From: Postechiella marina
GTDB taxonomy: Bacteria; Bacteroidota; Bacteroidia; Flavobacteriales; Flavobacteriaceae
Assembly (NCBI RefSeq): GCF_039538365.1
Contig: NZ_BAABCA010000001.1
Location: 496,001 to 560,000 of the forward strand
Direction of reading: 5' to 3'
DNA length: 64,000 bases
The notes under the pieces were generated by a model. It was not told where the DNA came from and made no database searches. It was given only the letters and a program-made list of their open reading frames with translations. Position numbers and translations under genes: made by a program. Positions 43,311 to 53,400 of the stretch are shown here, one piece after another (positions within the stretch are counted from its first letter, which is position 1; each line of letters begins with the position of its first letter).

Positions 43311-45071
43311 ATGAAAAATTATAAATATATATTTAGTTTGGTTGCTTTAATAGTAACTTTACAATCATGCGAATCTTATCTAGAAGAAATTAATCCTAAC
43401 GGTGTTTCTACAGATAATTATTGGAAAGATTTAACAGAGTCTAACGAAAACCTAACCTCTGTATATAATGGTTTATTAAACCAATACATTTGGGGTATAG
43501 ATAATGAGGCTTTAAGAAGCGATATAGGGTTTCCTAAAAGCAGAACAAATCCAGTTAGTTATGGTTACGAGTGGCATTCTCAAAAATTTGATAACACGGG
43601 AACACATTATTTTAAAAGCTGGAATGGTATGTATAGAGTTATTTGGAGAGCCAACCAAGTAATAGCAGGCTTAAATAATATGGGAGATCAATTTAAAAGT
43701 GAAGAATCTTGGACTACTCAAATGGGAGAAGCTCGTTTTTTAAGAGGATTAATGCATTTTTATCTACATTCAATTTATAATAACGGTCAAATTATAATTA
43801 GAGATGAAGCTCCAGAAAATTTAGAGGAATTTTCTAAGCCATTATCTACTTCAGAGGAAGCTATAACATTTTTTAGAGATGATTTAAAGTATGCTTACGA
43901 TAACTTACCAGCAATTCAACCTCAAAAAACTAGAATAAGTAAAGGTACAGCAGCATTAGTTTTAGGTAAAAGCTATTTGTATACTAAAGAGTATGATTTA
44001 GCGATGCCTTTGTTAAACGATGTTATAACAGGACCATATGGATATAGTTTGCTAGAAGGAGATAATGTAAAATTATTATTTACTCAAGATGGCGATTATA
44101 ATTCAGAATCTATTCTAGAATTAAACTACACAGAAGTACATCAAAGGTTAGTGCAAAATAAAGACGAATGGGATGAAGAAGCTTACACCAATAGATGGGC
44201 AAGATATACCGCACCAGCCAGTCCGTTTGGAGGTGGTGGTGCTAATTACTTTTTACCAACATCTTGGTTAACATTTGCTTACTCTAATGAAGTAAAAGAC
44301 ACTAACGATTCAAGAAACAAAAAGGAAGATGGTGTTACATCTATAAGTGTACCACTAAGATGTGCACAAATGATTGCTGTGGTTAACGACGAAGAGTCTA
44401 CATATTACCAATCTAAACCAGGATATGAAAAAGTGCCTTTTGGTGGAACTACGTTTTCATACTTTAAAAAACTGACTAATCACGATAGGCTAACATCAGA
44501 GGATAATAATGCTATTGGTAGTTCTTGGGCTTCTGGTAAAAATGTGGTTATTTATCGTTTATCTGATGCTTATTTAATGTATGCAGAGTGTTTACTAGAA
44601 ACTGGAGATCTTCAAGGTGCTATAGATAATATTAATGTTATTAGAAAAAGATGGGGGTTAGAATCTTTAGTATTAAATGATGAGTCTTTATTTATAGATT
44701 ATACAAGTGGAGCTGCAGAAAGTACCGATTACGAAACTAAATTAAGAGATCATTTAAGACATGTAGAAAGACCTTTAGAGTTGTGTTTAGAAGGAAATGG
44801 AGAAAGAGCAATAGATTTAAGACGATGGAATGTTACTAAAAAGCGTTTTCAGTATTTATCAGATAGCGAATACCGAGTTGTAGATTATAACTTTACTAAG
44901 GAAGATGGAACAACAGGTAAAGGTAGTTTAATAGAAAAAGGCGAAACATTAGTGGCTAATTCAAACTTAAATATAGAATTTGATGAAGCTGCGGTTAACT
45001 TTATAGAAGAGCTACACGCGTACTTACCGCTTCCAAATGATGAGATTTTATATAACCAAGAAGTAGACTAA
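43311..45071 (+). CDS. susD: SusD/RagB-type glycan-binding outer-membrane lipoprotein
   Basis: A 586-residue surface lipoprotein (lipobox LQSC, Cys about 18) that caps the SusC barrel and binds glycan. It has the SusD-like N-terminal region (YWKDLTESNENLTSVYNGL), TPR-type helices, and the RagB C-terminal region with RLSDAYLMYAECLLETGD and RHVERPLELCLEGNGERAIDLRRW. Start choice: an upstream in-frame ATG at 43287 overlaps the end of susC and adds eight basic residues. The ATG at 43311 gives a normal lipoprotein signal, so it is preferred. Confidence 0.93.
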   Translation: MKNYKYIFSLVALIVTLQSCESYLEEINPNGVSTDNYWKDLTESNENLTSVYNGLLNQYIWGIDNEALRSDIGFPKSRTNPVSYGYEWHSQKFDNTGTHYFKSWNGMYRVIWRANQVIAGLNNMGDQFKSEESWTTQMGEARFLRGLMHFYLHSIYNNGQIIIRDEAPENLEEFSKPLSTSEEAITFFRDDLKYAYDNLPAIQPQKTRISKGTAALVLGKSYLYTKEYDLAMPLLNDVITGPYGYSLLEGDNVKLLFTQDGDYNSESILELNYTEVHQRLVQNKDEWDEEAYTNRWARYTAPASPFGGGGANYFLPTSWLTFAYSNEVKDTNDSRNKKEDGVTSISVPLRCAQMIAVVNDEESTYYQSKPGYEKVPFGGTTFSYFKKLTNHDRLTSEDNNAIGSSWASGKNVVIYRLSDAYLMYAECLLETGDLQGAIDNINVIRKRWGLESLVLNDESLFIDYTSGAAESTDYETKLRDHLRHVERPLELCLEGNGERAIDLRRWNVTKKRFQYLSDSEYRVVDYNFTKEDGTTGKGSLIEKGETLVANSNLNIEFDEAAVNFIEELHAYLPLPNDEILYNQEVD

Positions 45072-45083
45072 AAAAAGAGAATT

Positions 45084-46862
45084 ATGAATAATAAAATAAA
45101 AACATTTGCAGTTATGTTGTTAGGAGTTTTCGCTTTTACAACAAGCTGTTCAGAAGATGAGTTTTCATTGTATGGAGATTCGCTAGATAATAACAGTGAT
45201 TTTTCTAGTTTTAAATGGTATACTAGTGGTACTAAAACTACAGCTAGAGAAAGCGAAAAGCAAATTAACTTAAATACATATGTAGCCTTTTATGATGTAT
45301 CTAGAAATCCTTTAACTCATATTTGGAACATACCAAATTCAGCTAATTTATTAAATACAGAGTTTACAGAGTCAGATTCAATTTACGATAAGTTTATAAT
45401 TTCAGGAAAATCATCTCAAGAAGATTTGGTAAATGTACATTTCCCAGAACCAGGAGTGCACGAAGTTATATTATCAAATACATTTAAAGATTCTGTAACA
45501 GATGCAGTTAAATCTGGAAACGAATGGGTAGTGAATAAAGTGTTTACTATTGATGTATTCGCAGACCCTAATCCAACAGGTAAAGTTTATAGACAAAATT
45601 TTATTACAGATCCAGACAACCCAACAGGTCCTACTATTTTAGATGAAGATAATCCGTTTTCTGAATTTTTAACAATATCAGAATCAGACAACCCTCAAGA
45701 AGGAGACGTAGACTCTTGGCAAGAAATATCTATAGAAGCAGGAGAAACATTACGCTTTGAAGATTTATCAATTACTAACGAAATAGGTAGAGTAGATGGT
45801 GTAAAATGGTATTTAGATGGCGGTAAACCAGAAACAAGTGGTAAAGAAATAGCAGATATAACTTATAATAAATTAGGAGATTATACTGCATGGTTTGAAT
45901 CTAAGCGTAGTGCAGAGGCTGGGCCAGTAAGATCGGTTTCTAAATTAATTCCTTTAAAAATTAAAGTAACTAAATCTTCTAAGCCATTTAAATTTAATGG
46001 AGGTTTAAAAATAGACGAAAATGGTGTTATTTCTTTTTCTGTAACAGGAGAAGCTGTAAAAGCATTAAATCAAGAATCTAAATTTAAAGTACATGTAGTT
46101 AATACAGAAGCTGGATTCGATGGAGATATTGCAGTATCTAGCGTCTCTATTAGTACAGATGATGCTACGGTTTTAGAGTTAAAATTGGCAGAACCTGTAT
46201 ATAATTCAGATGTTGTAACCGTCTCATATATTGGTGGTGCTATAGATGAGGACAGGATAACATCTGTAGACGAAAGATATCTAGAAGATTTTGCAGATGA
46301 AAATTTAAAAATGTTTTTTGGAGGCATTATGGATTTAGGTCAGTACACAGGATACGAAAGAGTTTGGGGAGGTAGCGGTAACCAATTTAAAAAGGCAAAT
46401 TCTGAAGGTTTTTGGGGGCAACACAATGCAAATAAAGAAACTGGTATAGTGTATTACTGGAGAGATACGGCACAGAAATATGAAGGTAATAGTGCTATGA
46501 AATTTGAAACTTCTAGCTCAGGTATTCCTGCGCTTGCAAGATTACAAGGAAATAAGAATTTTAGTGCAGTTGAAGAAGGTAGTTATATTCCTTCTGTTTG
46601 GGTATTTCTAGATCCAGCAAATACCATGAAAACTATACAGTATAACTATACAACTAATGTGGATGCTACTTTTAATTTCGATATTTCTACGGTTGCTCGT
46701 GGTAAATGGGTTCAAGTAACTCTACCAATTATAGAGCTTCCAAATATAGATAACGGAGGAGGTAGATTAGACATAAATATAACTAATGTAGGACAAGATG
46801 ATGCTATAGTACAACTTATGTGGTTAGATAATTTTGATTTATTAAAAGTTATTAAAAGATAA
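45084..46862 (+). CDS. Large surface lipoprotein of the polysaccharide locus (SusE/F-position)
   Basis: A 592-residue lipoprotein (lipobox TTSC, Cys22). The sequence is beta-rich with at least two Ig/PKD-like domains (about 50-165 and 200-310). A further Ig-like segment lies about 315-400, and a C-terminal jelly-roll-like domain (about 415-592) has aromatic-rich loops (YERVWGGSGNQFKK, YYWRDTAQKYEGNSAMKFETS) typical of carbohydrate-binding modules. It is 12 bases after susD. Position and architecture suggest a glycan-binding accessory protein. Binding residues cannot be assigned from sequence alone. Confidence 0.75.
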   Translation: MNNKIKTFAVMLLGVFAFTTSCSEDEFSLYGDSLDNNSDFSSFKWYTSGTKTTARESEKQINLNTYVAFYDVSRNPLTHIWNIPNSANLLNTEFTESDSIYDKFIISGKSSQEDLVNVHFPEPGVHEVILSNTFKDSVTDAVKSGNEWVVNKVFTIDVFADPNPTGKVYRQNFITDPDNPTGPTILDEDNPFSEFLTISESDNPQEGDVDSWQEISIEAGETLRFEDLSITNEIGRVDGVKWYLDGGKPETSGKEIADITYNKLGDYTAWFESKRSAEAGPVRSVSKLIPLKIKVTKSSKPFKFNGGLKIDENGVISFSVTGEAVKALNQESKFKVHVVNTEAGFDGDIAVSSVSISTDDATVLELKLAEPVYNSDVVTVSYIGGAIDEDRITSVDERYLEDFADENLKMFFGGIMDLGQYTGYERVWGGSGNQFKKANSEGFWGQHNANKETGIVYYWRDTAQKYEGNSAMKFETSSSGIPALARLQGNKNFSAVEEGSYIPSVWVFLDPANTMKTIQYNYTTNVDATFNFDISTVARGKWVQVTLPIIELPNIDNGGGRLDINITNVGQDDAIVQLMWLDNFDLLKVIKR

Positions 46863-46917
46863 AACATGTTTAACGCCCTCATTTTTATAAAGAGGTCAAT
46901 AAATAAAAATAATAAAG

Positions 46918-47355
46918 ATGAAAAAAATTATAAAATATATAAGTGTATTAGCAATTATTGCTATAAGTAGTTGTAGCAGTGTTGACGATAAAGATATAGC
47001 CACATTAGATACTGTTTCGGTTTATTCTATAACCAATATTACAGGAACAAATGCAGTATTATCTATGTCTGTATATAGAGATAATCCTTTATTAATTGAG
47101 TATTTAAATGCAACAACAGTTAAAAGTTACGAAACAAATACTTATGTAGATAACTCTGATGATACAACATATGCTGTATCTTTTAATAAAGTAAAGGTAA
47201 CAGAACAAGAATCTGGAACAGACTTTATAGAAGAAATTAGTTACGTTATAGATGCAGATGTAGCATTAGGAACTGGTACTTTAACTATTACTAATAGTGA
47301 TTTGTCTGAGGAGGTTTATACGATTTCTATAGCTAAACAAAATAGATTTATATAA
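46918..47355 (+). CDS. Small lipoprotein of unknown function at the end of the polysaccharide locus
   Basis: A 145-residue protein with a clear lipoprotein signal (MKKIIKYISVLAIIAISSC, Cys19). The mature part of about 125 residues is beta-rich (VYSITNITGTNAVLSMSVY, EDVYTISIAK-like strands) and has no Cys besides the anchor. I recognise no family. It follows the SusE/F-position gene by 55 bases and is the last gene before the terminator, so it is probably part of the locus, perhaps as another surface glycan-binding protein. Confidence 0.72.
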   Translation: MKKIIKYISVLAIIAISSCSSVDDKDIATLDTVSVYSITNITGTNAVLSMSVYRDNPLLIEYLNATTVKSYETNTYVDNSDDTTYAVSFNKVKVTEQESGTDFIEEISYVIDADVALGTGTLTITNSDLSEEVYTISIAKQNRFI

Positions 47356-47375
47356 AAAATATTATTTTCTTAGAT

Positions 47376-47410
47376 AAAAAAAGGAGTAGTATTAAACTAC
47401 TCCTTTTTTT
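47376..47410. terminator. Bidirectional terminator ending the polysaccharide locus and the DUF1456 gene
   Basis: AAAGGAGTAGT pairs with ACTACTCCTTT around ATTAA, with an A-run on the left and a T-run on the right. The right arm overlaps the last codons of the convergent DUF1456 gene (stop at 47397-47399). Confidence 0.88.
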
Positions 47411-47651
47411 GTATTTTCTTTTCTCCTTTTTTTGGCATTGGCCCACGTAGATGGATAACCAAACCGTTTAAAAAATTTCTAAGAATTTGATCGCCACACT
47501 CCATATATTTTGGATGATCTTCTCTTCTAAATAAGGCCCCTAATTCACTTTTAGAAATTCTAAAATCTACCAGAGCTAAAATTTTCACAATATCATCGTC
47601 TCTTAGTTTTAAAGCAACTCGTAATTTTTTTAAAGTATCATTATTTGTCAT
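47397..47651 (-). CDS. DUF1456 protein, single-repeat form
   Basis: An 84-residue cytoplasmic protein. It has one copy of the DUF1456 (YehS) motif: NNDTLKKLRVALKLRDDDIVKILAL, then ISKSELGALFRREDHPKYMECGDQILRNFLNGLV. E. coli YehS carries two such copies in about 155 residues, so this is a half-size protein. The C-terminal tail is basic (KKGEKKIQKKE). The function of the family is unknown. Its last codons lie inside a terminator stem. The gene is divergent from the TerB-like gene across a 353-base region. Confidence 0.85.
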   Translation of the reverse strand: MTNNDTLKKLRVALKLRDDDIVKILALVDFRISKSELGALFRREDHPKYMECGDQILRNFLNGLVIHLRGPMPKKGEKKIQKKE

Positions 47652-48004
47652 ATCAATATGTTTAAAACACTTAGGTTACCGTTCATCGATAATAGAAAAG
47701 CAAAGTGCCTCTTTTAGCGTTTTTTTTATTTTGTAAAGATACTTTAAATATTTTTTCAGTTTAAATATGTTTTAAACCACATATAGTGCTGATTACTAGG
47801 TATTTGTAAATAAGTGTTATTCGTTTTAAAATTATCGATAAAGAGTTTAACAGCATTTTTATTAGATAAAAAAAAATAGAAGATGATAAACTAAATAAAA
47901 TTTACGATAAAATACTAGGTGTTTTTCGATAAGCTACATTATATATACGATAAGAACCAAACACTTCGCTGTATCTTTATTATAGATGATTAATACCCTT
48001 GAAG
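47652..48004. promoter_or_regulatory. Divergent regulatory region with five CGATAA boxes
   Basis: This 353-base gap has no open frame. The hexamer CGATAA occurs on the plus strand at 47687, 47836, 47905, 47927 and 47948. The last three are 22 and 21 bases apart, so they lie on one face of the helix. A TATCTTTA sequence at 47972-47979 resembles a -7 box for the TerB-like gene (ATG at 48005), which would put the last CGATAA box at its -33 position. The boxes look like binding sites for a regulator. The DUF1456 promoter is not obvious. Confidence 0.5.
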
Positions 48005-48412
48005 ATGATTAATAGAGTAGAAAAATTAAGTTTACTTTCCGAAATGATAGCTTTTGCAAAGTATGATAAAGACATTAAGCACATTGAATATAATTTTTTA
48101 TTAGGTGTTGCTAAACAATTAGATGTAAGTAGATCTGACTTTGAATATTTAATAGAAAACCCAATATCTTATACACATTTAAAATCGCATAGCGAACGTA
48201 TTGTTCAGTTTCACAGATTGGTTTTATTAATGAATATTGAAAGCAAAAATAATGCTAAAAACAAAGGAGTTATTAAACTGTATAACTTTGGTTTAAGAAT
48301 GGGTTTAAGTCACGAATCTATAACTAAAGTATTATATCTTATGGAAAGCTTTCCAAACAAAATTGTCCCTCCAGATGTTTTAATAGATATTTTTAAAACG
48401 CAATATAACTAA
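48005..48412 (+). CDS. TerB-like small protein
   Basis: A 135-residue soluble, all-helical protein. The opening EKLSLLSEMIAFAKYDKDIKHIEYNFLLGVAKQLDVS resembles the TerB (tellurite-resistance-like) fold, in which an acidic or aromatic position in the first helix pair is followed by an FL..(V/I)A(K/R).L repeat. The similarity is weak and the family assignment tentative. Start choice: the ATG at 48005 is preferred to the in-frame TTG at 47999. It faces uvrB across a hairpin. Confidence 0.65.
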   Translation: MINRVEKLSLLSEMIAFAKYDKDIKHIEYNFLLGVAKQLDVSRSDFEYLIENPISYTHLKSHSERIVQFHRLVLLMNIESKNNAKNKGVIKLYNFGLRMGLSHESITKVLYLMESFPNKIVPPDVLIDIFKTQYN

Positions 48413-48447
48413 GATTAAATTTTGAAGTGTTGAATCTTAAATTTATT

Positions 48448-48477
48448 GAAAGCTAAAAGTTTATACTTTTAGCTTTT
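48448..48477. terminator. Hairpin between the TerB-like gene and uvrB
   Basis: AAAGCTAAAAGT pairs with ACTTTTAGCTTT around TTAT. It overlaps the last codons of uvrB and is followed by a short T-run in the plus direction. It is probably a weak bidirectional terminator between convergent genes. Confidence 0.6.
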
Positions 48478-50464
48478 CTAGTTTATCTTGATATCCTTTT
48501 ATTTCGTCTCTCAATTTGGCTGCAATAATAAAGTCTAAGGCTTTTGCAGCTTCTTCCATAAGTTTTCTTTTTTCTCTAATTTTCTTTTCGAGCTCAGGTT
48601 TACTTAAGTATTCGCTTTCTGGTTCTGCAGCTTTTAATGCTTCCATTTCGTAACTATAAGTACTTACAGAGTTTTTAGATAATACACTGTCTAAGCTTTT
48701 ATTTAAGGCTTTAGGTTTTAAATTATGCTTTGTATTGTAGGCTATTTGTTTTTCTCTTCGGTACTCTGTTTCGTCAATAGTTTTTTGCATGCTTTTAGTA
48801 ATTTTATCGGCATACATAATGGCTTTACCGTTTAAGTTTCTTGCAGCTCTACCAACAGTTTGGGTGAGCGAACGTGCAGAACGTAAAAAACCTTCTTTAT
48901 CGGCATCTAAAATAGCAACTAACGACACTTCTGGTAAATCTAAACCTTCACGAAGTAAGTTTACACCTACTAAAACATCAAATATACCTTTACGTAAATC
49001 TTGCATTATCTCTACACGCTCTAAGGTATCTACATCACTATGTATGTATCTACAGCGTATTTGTATACGGTCTAAGTATTTTGTTAACTCTTCGGCCATT
49101 CGTTTGGTTAGTGTAGTAACCAATGTACGCTCGTCTTTTTCTACTCGTAGCTGGATTTCTTCTATTAAATCATCAATTTGATTTAAACTAGGACGTATTT
49201 CTATAATAGGATCTAAAAGACCAGTTGGTCTTATAATTTGTTCTACATAAATACCATCCGATTTTTGTAACTCGTAATCGGCTGGTGTTGCACTAACATA
49301 AATAACTTGGTTTTGAAGCGCTTCAAATTCTTCAAACTTTAATGGACGATTATCCATAGCAGCAGGCAATCTAAAGCCATAATCTACAAGGTTTTCTTTT
49401 CTACTTCTATCTCCGCCATACATAGCATGTACTTGGGATATTGTGACGTGACTTTCGTCTACTACCATTAAAAAATCATCTGGAAAATAATCTATTAAAC
49501 AAAACGGTCTTGTACCAGGAGCTCTTCCATCTAAATATCTCGAATAATTTTCTATACCAGAGCAGTAACCTAATTCTCTAATCATTTCTAAATCAAACTC
49601 AGTACGTTCTTTAAGACGTTTTGCTTCTAAATGCTTTCCTATTTCTTTAAAGTAATCGTGTTGTTTTACTAAATCGTCTTGAATATTTTTAATAGCACCT
49701 TGTAATACATCTGGCGAGGTTACAAACATATTGGCAGGGTAAATATTTAATCTGTCGTATTTTTCTACTACCTTGTTTGTCATGATATCAAAAGATTCAA
49801 TATCTTCAATTTCATCTCCAAAAAAATGAATGCGAAATGCATCATCTGCATAACTAGGAAAAATGTCTACCGTATCTCCTTTTATTCTAAAATTACCATG
49901 TTTAAAATCGGCTTCGGTTCTAGAATATAAACTTTGTACTAATTGGTGTAATAATTGGGTTCTAGAAATTTCTTGATCTCTTTCTAGGCTAATAACATTT
50001 TTTTGAAACTCTACAGGGTTTCCAATACCGTATAAACAAGACACAGAGGCAACAACTAGCACATCGCGTCTACCAGAAAGTAGGGATGAGGTTGTGCTTA
50101 ACCTCATCTTTTCTATTTCTTCGTTTATAGATAAGTCTTTTTCTATATAAACTCCAGAAACAGGAATGTAAGCTTCTGGCTGGTAATAGTCGTAGTAAGA
50201 TACAAAGTACTCTACCGCATTATCTGGAAAAAATTGTTTAAATTCTGAGTATAACTGCGCAGCCAATGTTTTATTATGAGCTAAAACCAAAGTAGGTCTT
50301 TGTACTTCTTTAATAACATTGGCTGCGGTAAATGTTTTACCAGAGCCTGTAACACCTAACAAGGTTTGATATTTTTCGTTAGTATTTATGCCTTCTACTA
50401 ATTTTTTAATAGCTTGTGGCTGATCTCCGGTAGGGCTAAATTCAGATTCAATTTTAAACTGCAT
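48461..50464 (-). CDS. uvrB: UvrABC excinuclease subunit B
   Basis: A 667-residue nucleotide-excision repair helicase that verifies damage and hands it to UvrC. Walker A is GVTGSGKTFTAANV (about 38-51), the damage-wedging beta-hairpin is YYDYYQPEAYIPVSGVYIEKD-like around 93-112 with the key tyrosines present, and the helicase motif DESHVT occurs near 338. The C-terminal UVR motif (EKKIREKRKLMEEAAKALDF) is intact. Length is standard. It lies 27 bases after the stop of the giant adhesin gene with no terminator between, so read-through from that gene is possible. Confidence 0.97.
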   Translation of the reverse strand: MQFKIESEFSPTGDQPQAIKKLVEGINTNEKYQTLLGVTGSGKTFTAANVIKEVQRPTLVLAHNKTLAAQLYSEFKQFFPDNAVEYFVSYYDYYQPEAYIPVSGVYIEKDLSINEEIEKMRLSTTSSLLSGRRDVLVVASVSCLYGIGNPVEFQKNVISLERDQEISRTQLLHQLVQSLYSRTEADFKHGNFRIKGDTVDIFPSYADDAFRIHFFGDEIEDIESFDIMTNKVVEKYDRLNIYPANMFVTSPDVLQGAIKNIQDDLVKQHDYFKEIGKHLEAKRLKERTEFDLEMIRELGYCSGIENYSRYLDGRAPGTRPFCLIDYFPDDFLMVVDESHVTISQVHAMYGGDRSRKENLVDYGFRLPAAMDNRPLKFEEFEALQNQVIYVSATPADYELQKSDGIYVEQIIRPTGLLDPIIEIRPSLNQIDDLIEEIQLRVEKDERTLVTTLTKRMAEELTKYLDRIQIRCRYIHSDVDTLERVEIMQDLRKGIFDVLVGVNLLREGLDLPEVSLVAILDADKEGFLRSARSLTQTVGRAARNLNGKAIMYADKITKSMQKTIDETEYRREKQIAYNTKHNLKPKALNKSLDSVLSKNSVSTYSYEMEALKAAEPESEYLSKPELEKKIREKRKLMEEAAKALDFIIAAKLRDEIKGYQDKLEKLKV

Positions 50465-50491
50465 ATAGCAAAATTAAACAAAATTTGTGTG

Positions 50492-53400
50492 TTATCGCTT
50501 TAAAGTAAAGTGTCCTTTTAGTTCAAATTCTTTACCCTTATAAAAAACATGAGCAAGATACCAATAATCGTCTGTTGGCATCTTAACACCATTATAAGTT
50601 CCATCCCATCCAGAAGAGGTATGTGGTAATGTTTTTAGTAGTTTACCTTGTCTGCTGTAAATGTAAATTATTGTACCAATTAATTGATTAACACCTGTTA
50701 TGTGCCAAGTATCAAATTGGCCATCTCCATTTGGAGTAACAAATTTTGGTACATCTATTACCATGACTTCTTTAGAAATAGATAAACATCCATTAGCATC
50801 TATTACTGTAATAAGGTGCGGACCAATACCAACGTTTTGAAAAAAGTTTGAGCGTTGTGGCTCGTCTTCATCTAATTGGTAATAATAATCACCAATACCA
50901 CTAACGGTTATTGTAATGTTGTTGGGGTCTGAAAAATCTACAGTTTCGGTAATCTCAATGTTTGCTTGTTCAGACTCTATTACATTAAATGTATTTGTTG
51001 TTTGGCAACCATAAGCAGATGTAATGGTAAGACTATATGTGCCTATTTCTGTAATTTCTATACTTGCAGTGGTTTCTCCATTGGGTAACCATAAATAAGT
51101 GTCGTTTGCAAAACCTGTTTCGGCATTAACTACTAACGGAAAGTTTTCTAAACAAATAACTTGGTTTTCCACAGTATTTATTGGTTTGCGTCTTACAGTA
51201 GCCATAAAATTTGTTGTACTAAAACACCCTGTTTTTATATTTTCTATTCTGGCATAAATCATACTTTCAGCATCTACTTGGTGTATGTTGGCCAAAATGT
51301 TGGTTTTGGCTATAGCGTCTTCTTCTGTTAAATAATAGCTAAAATTAAAATCTGTAGGGTTTTGGTTGCCTAATATAATGCTGTTTTGTTGGCTAAAATC
51401 GAACCCGTAAATATTATCATAATCGGTATCGCACGCTTCTATATCGCTTGGTTTATTAGCTATAGGTAATGGGTTAACTATAAGTTGAAATGGATAAACA
51501 TAATGGCATCCTCTTGATGCCGATTCTATTCTTATATATATAGTATCGTTATAAGATGTATATGTGTAATCTGTACTAATAGCATCTGTGCCTAACTCGG
51601 CATTGGCAGCGTTTGCATAGTAGGTAATAAGGGCATCAGCATCGTTATTTACAATTATAGTATTAATTTCGTTTAAGTTGAAATAACGTGTTGGGTTATC
51701 GCAAATTTCGTGAGTTTCAAATTGATTTATTGCTGGTGGCGATGTTACCTTTAATTCTTGTTCTACCACATTATAGCAGTTTGCAGAGGTATTAAAAACT
51801 TTAATGTAAATGGTTTGTGGGTTACTTTTGTTTGTGTAATTTTTTGGGTTTGAAATAGCCGAAGCATCATTATCTAGTAACGAGAAATCGTCAAAATAAG
51901 ATATTATAATATTAGCAGATGCTGTAGCGAGTAAATCGCTTTCATTTTTAGATATATTAAAAACAACAGTTTCATCATAATCCATATCGCACTGCACGAT
52001 TGTGTTTACTTGGTTAGGGTAGTCGTGTACAATAGTTGTAAACTGTGTTATACTATAGCACCCTGTATTATTGTTTTCTATACGTGCAAAAATGTTTTGT
52101 TGGTTTTGGGCGTTATAATTATCTGGTAAAGCCGAGGTTTTATTTATGGCTGCGTTATTACTATCGTAATACGTAATTGTAAAATTATTAGGATTTTGGT
52201 TTCCGTAAATGCTATTGTCTTGCATTTTTAGGTTAAAAACTTCAAATTTATCTGCACTTTCATCGTCGCAAGCTTCCATGTTGCTTGGTTGGTTTGCTGT
52301 GGGTAAAGGCGTTACAATTAATTGAAACGGATAGACGTAATGGCAACCTCTTGCAACCGATTCTATTCTAATATAAATAGTATCTTTTATTGTACTATAT
52401 GTATAATCTGTGCTTATGGGGTTAGTATAGGCTTCGGCATCTGCTTTATTTGTGTAATAGGTAATTACAGCATCACTATTGTTAGTAACAATAATATTGT
52501 TTATAATGTTGAGGTCGAAATAGCTAGCATAATTATCACAAATTTCGTGAGTTTCAAATTGATTTATTACTGGTGGCGATGTAACATTTAATTCTTGTTC
52601 TATAACATTATAACAGTCTGCAGATATGTTATAAGCTTTAATATAAATAGTTTGAGGGTTATTTTTGTTAGTGTAGTTTGCTGGGTCTGTAATAGCTGAA
52701 GCATCATCGTCTATCAAAGAAAAATCGTCAAAATAAGAAATAGTTATGTTGCTTGATGCGGTAGCAAATAAGTTTGATTCGTTTTCTGATATATTGAAAA
52801 CAACAGTTTCATCATAATCTATATCACATTGTACTAATGGAGTAACTTGGTTTGGGTAATCGTGAACAATAGTATTAAACTGTGTGGTATCAAAACATCC
52901 AGTTACGTTATTTTCTATTCTAATATATATAATTTGTCCGTTTTGGGCATTATAATTGTCGCTTAATGCAGACTCACCATTTAGAGCTGCATTGTTGTTA
53001 TCGTGGTATGTTATGGTAAAATCGTTAGGGTTTTGGTTACCATAAACAGCATTGTCTTGTGTTCTTAAATTAAAAGTCTCGAAAGTATCTGCACTAGCAT
53101 CGTCACAGGTTTCCATGTCGCTGGGTTGATGCGCTACAGGTACCGGACTAACAATAAGTTGAAAAGGATATACATAGTGGCATCCTCTAGTTGCCGATTC
53201 TACTCTGGCGTAAATAATGTCGTTTGTTGTATTATAGGTATAATCGATATTGAAGGCATTTGTACCATTTTCTGCTTCAGTATTACTTGTATGGTAGGTT
53301 ATAACAGCATCTGGGTCGTTATTTATTAGCTTAGTGCTTATATCGTTTAGGTTAAAATAATTTGAAGAATTATCGCAAATTTCGTGTTCTTGAAAATCAT

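Noticed and set aside
48789..49181. 130-codon open frame opposite uvrB
   Set aside because: It is antisense to conserved uvrB coding sequence, with no promoter or domain evidence.
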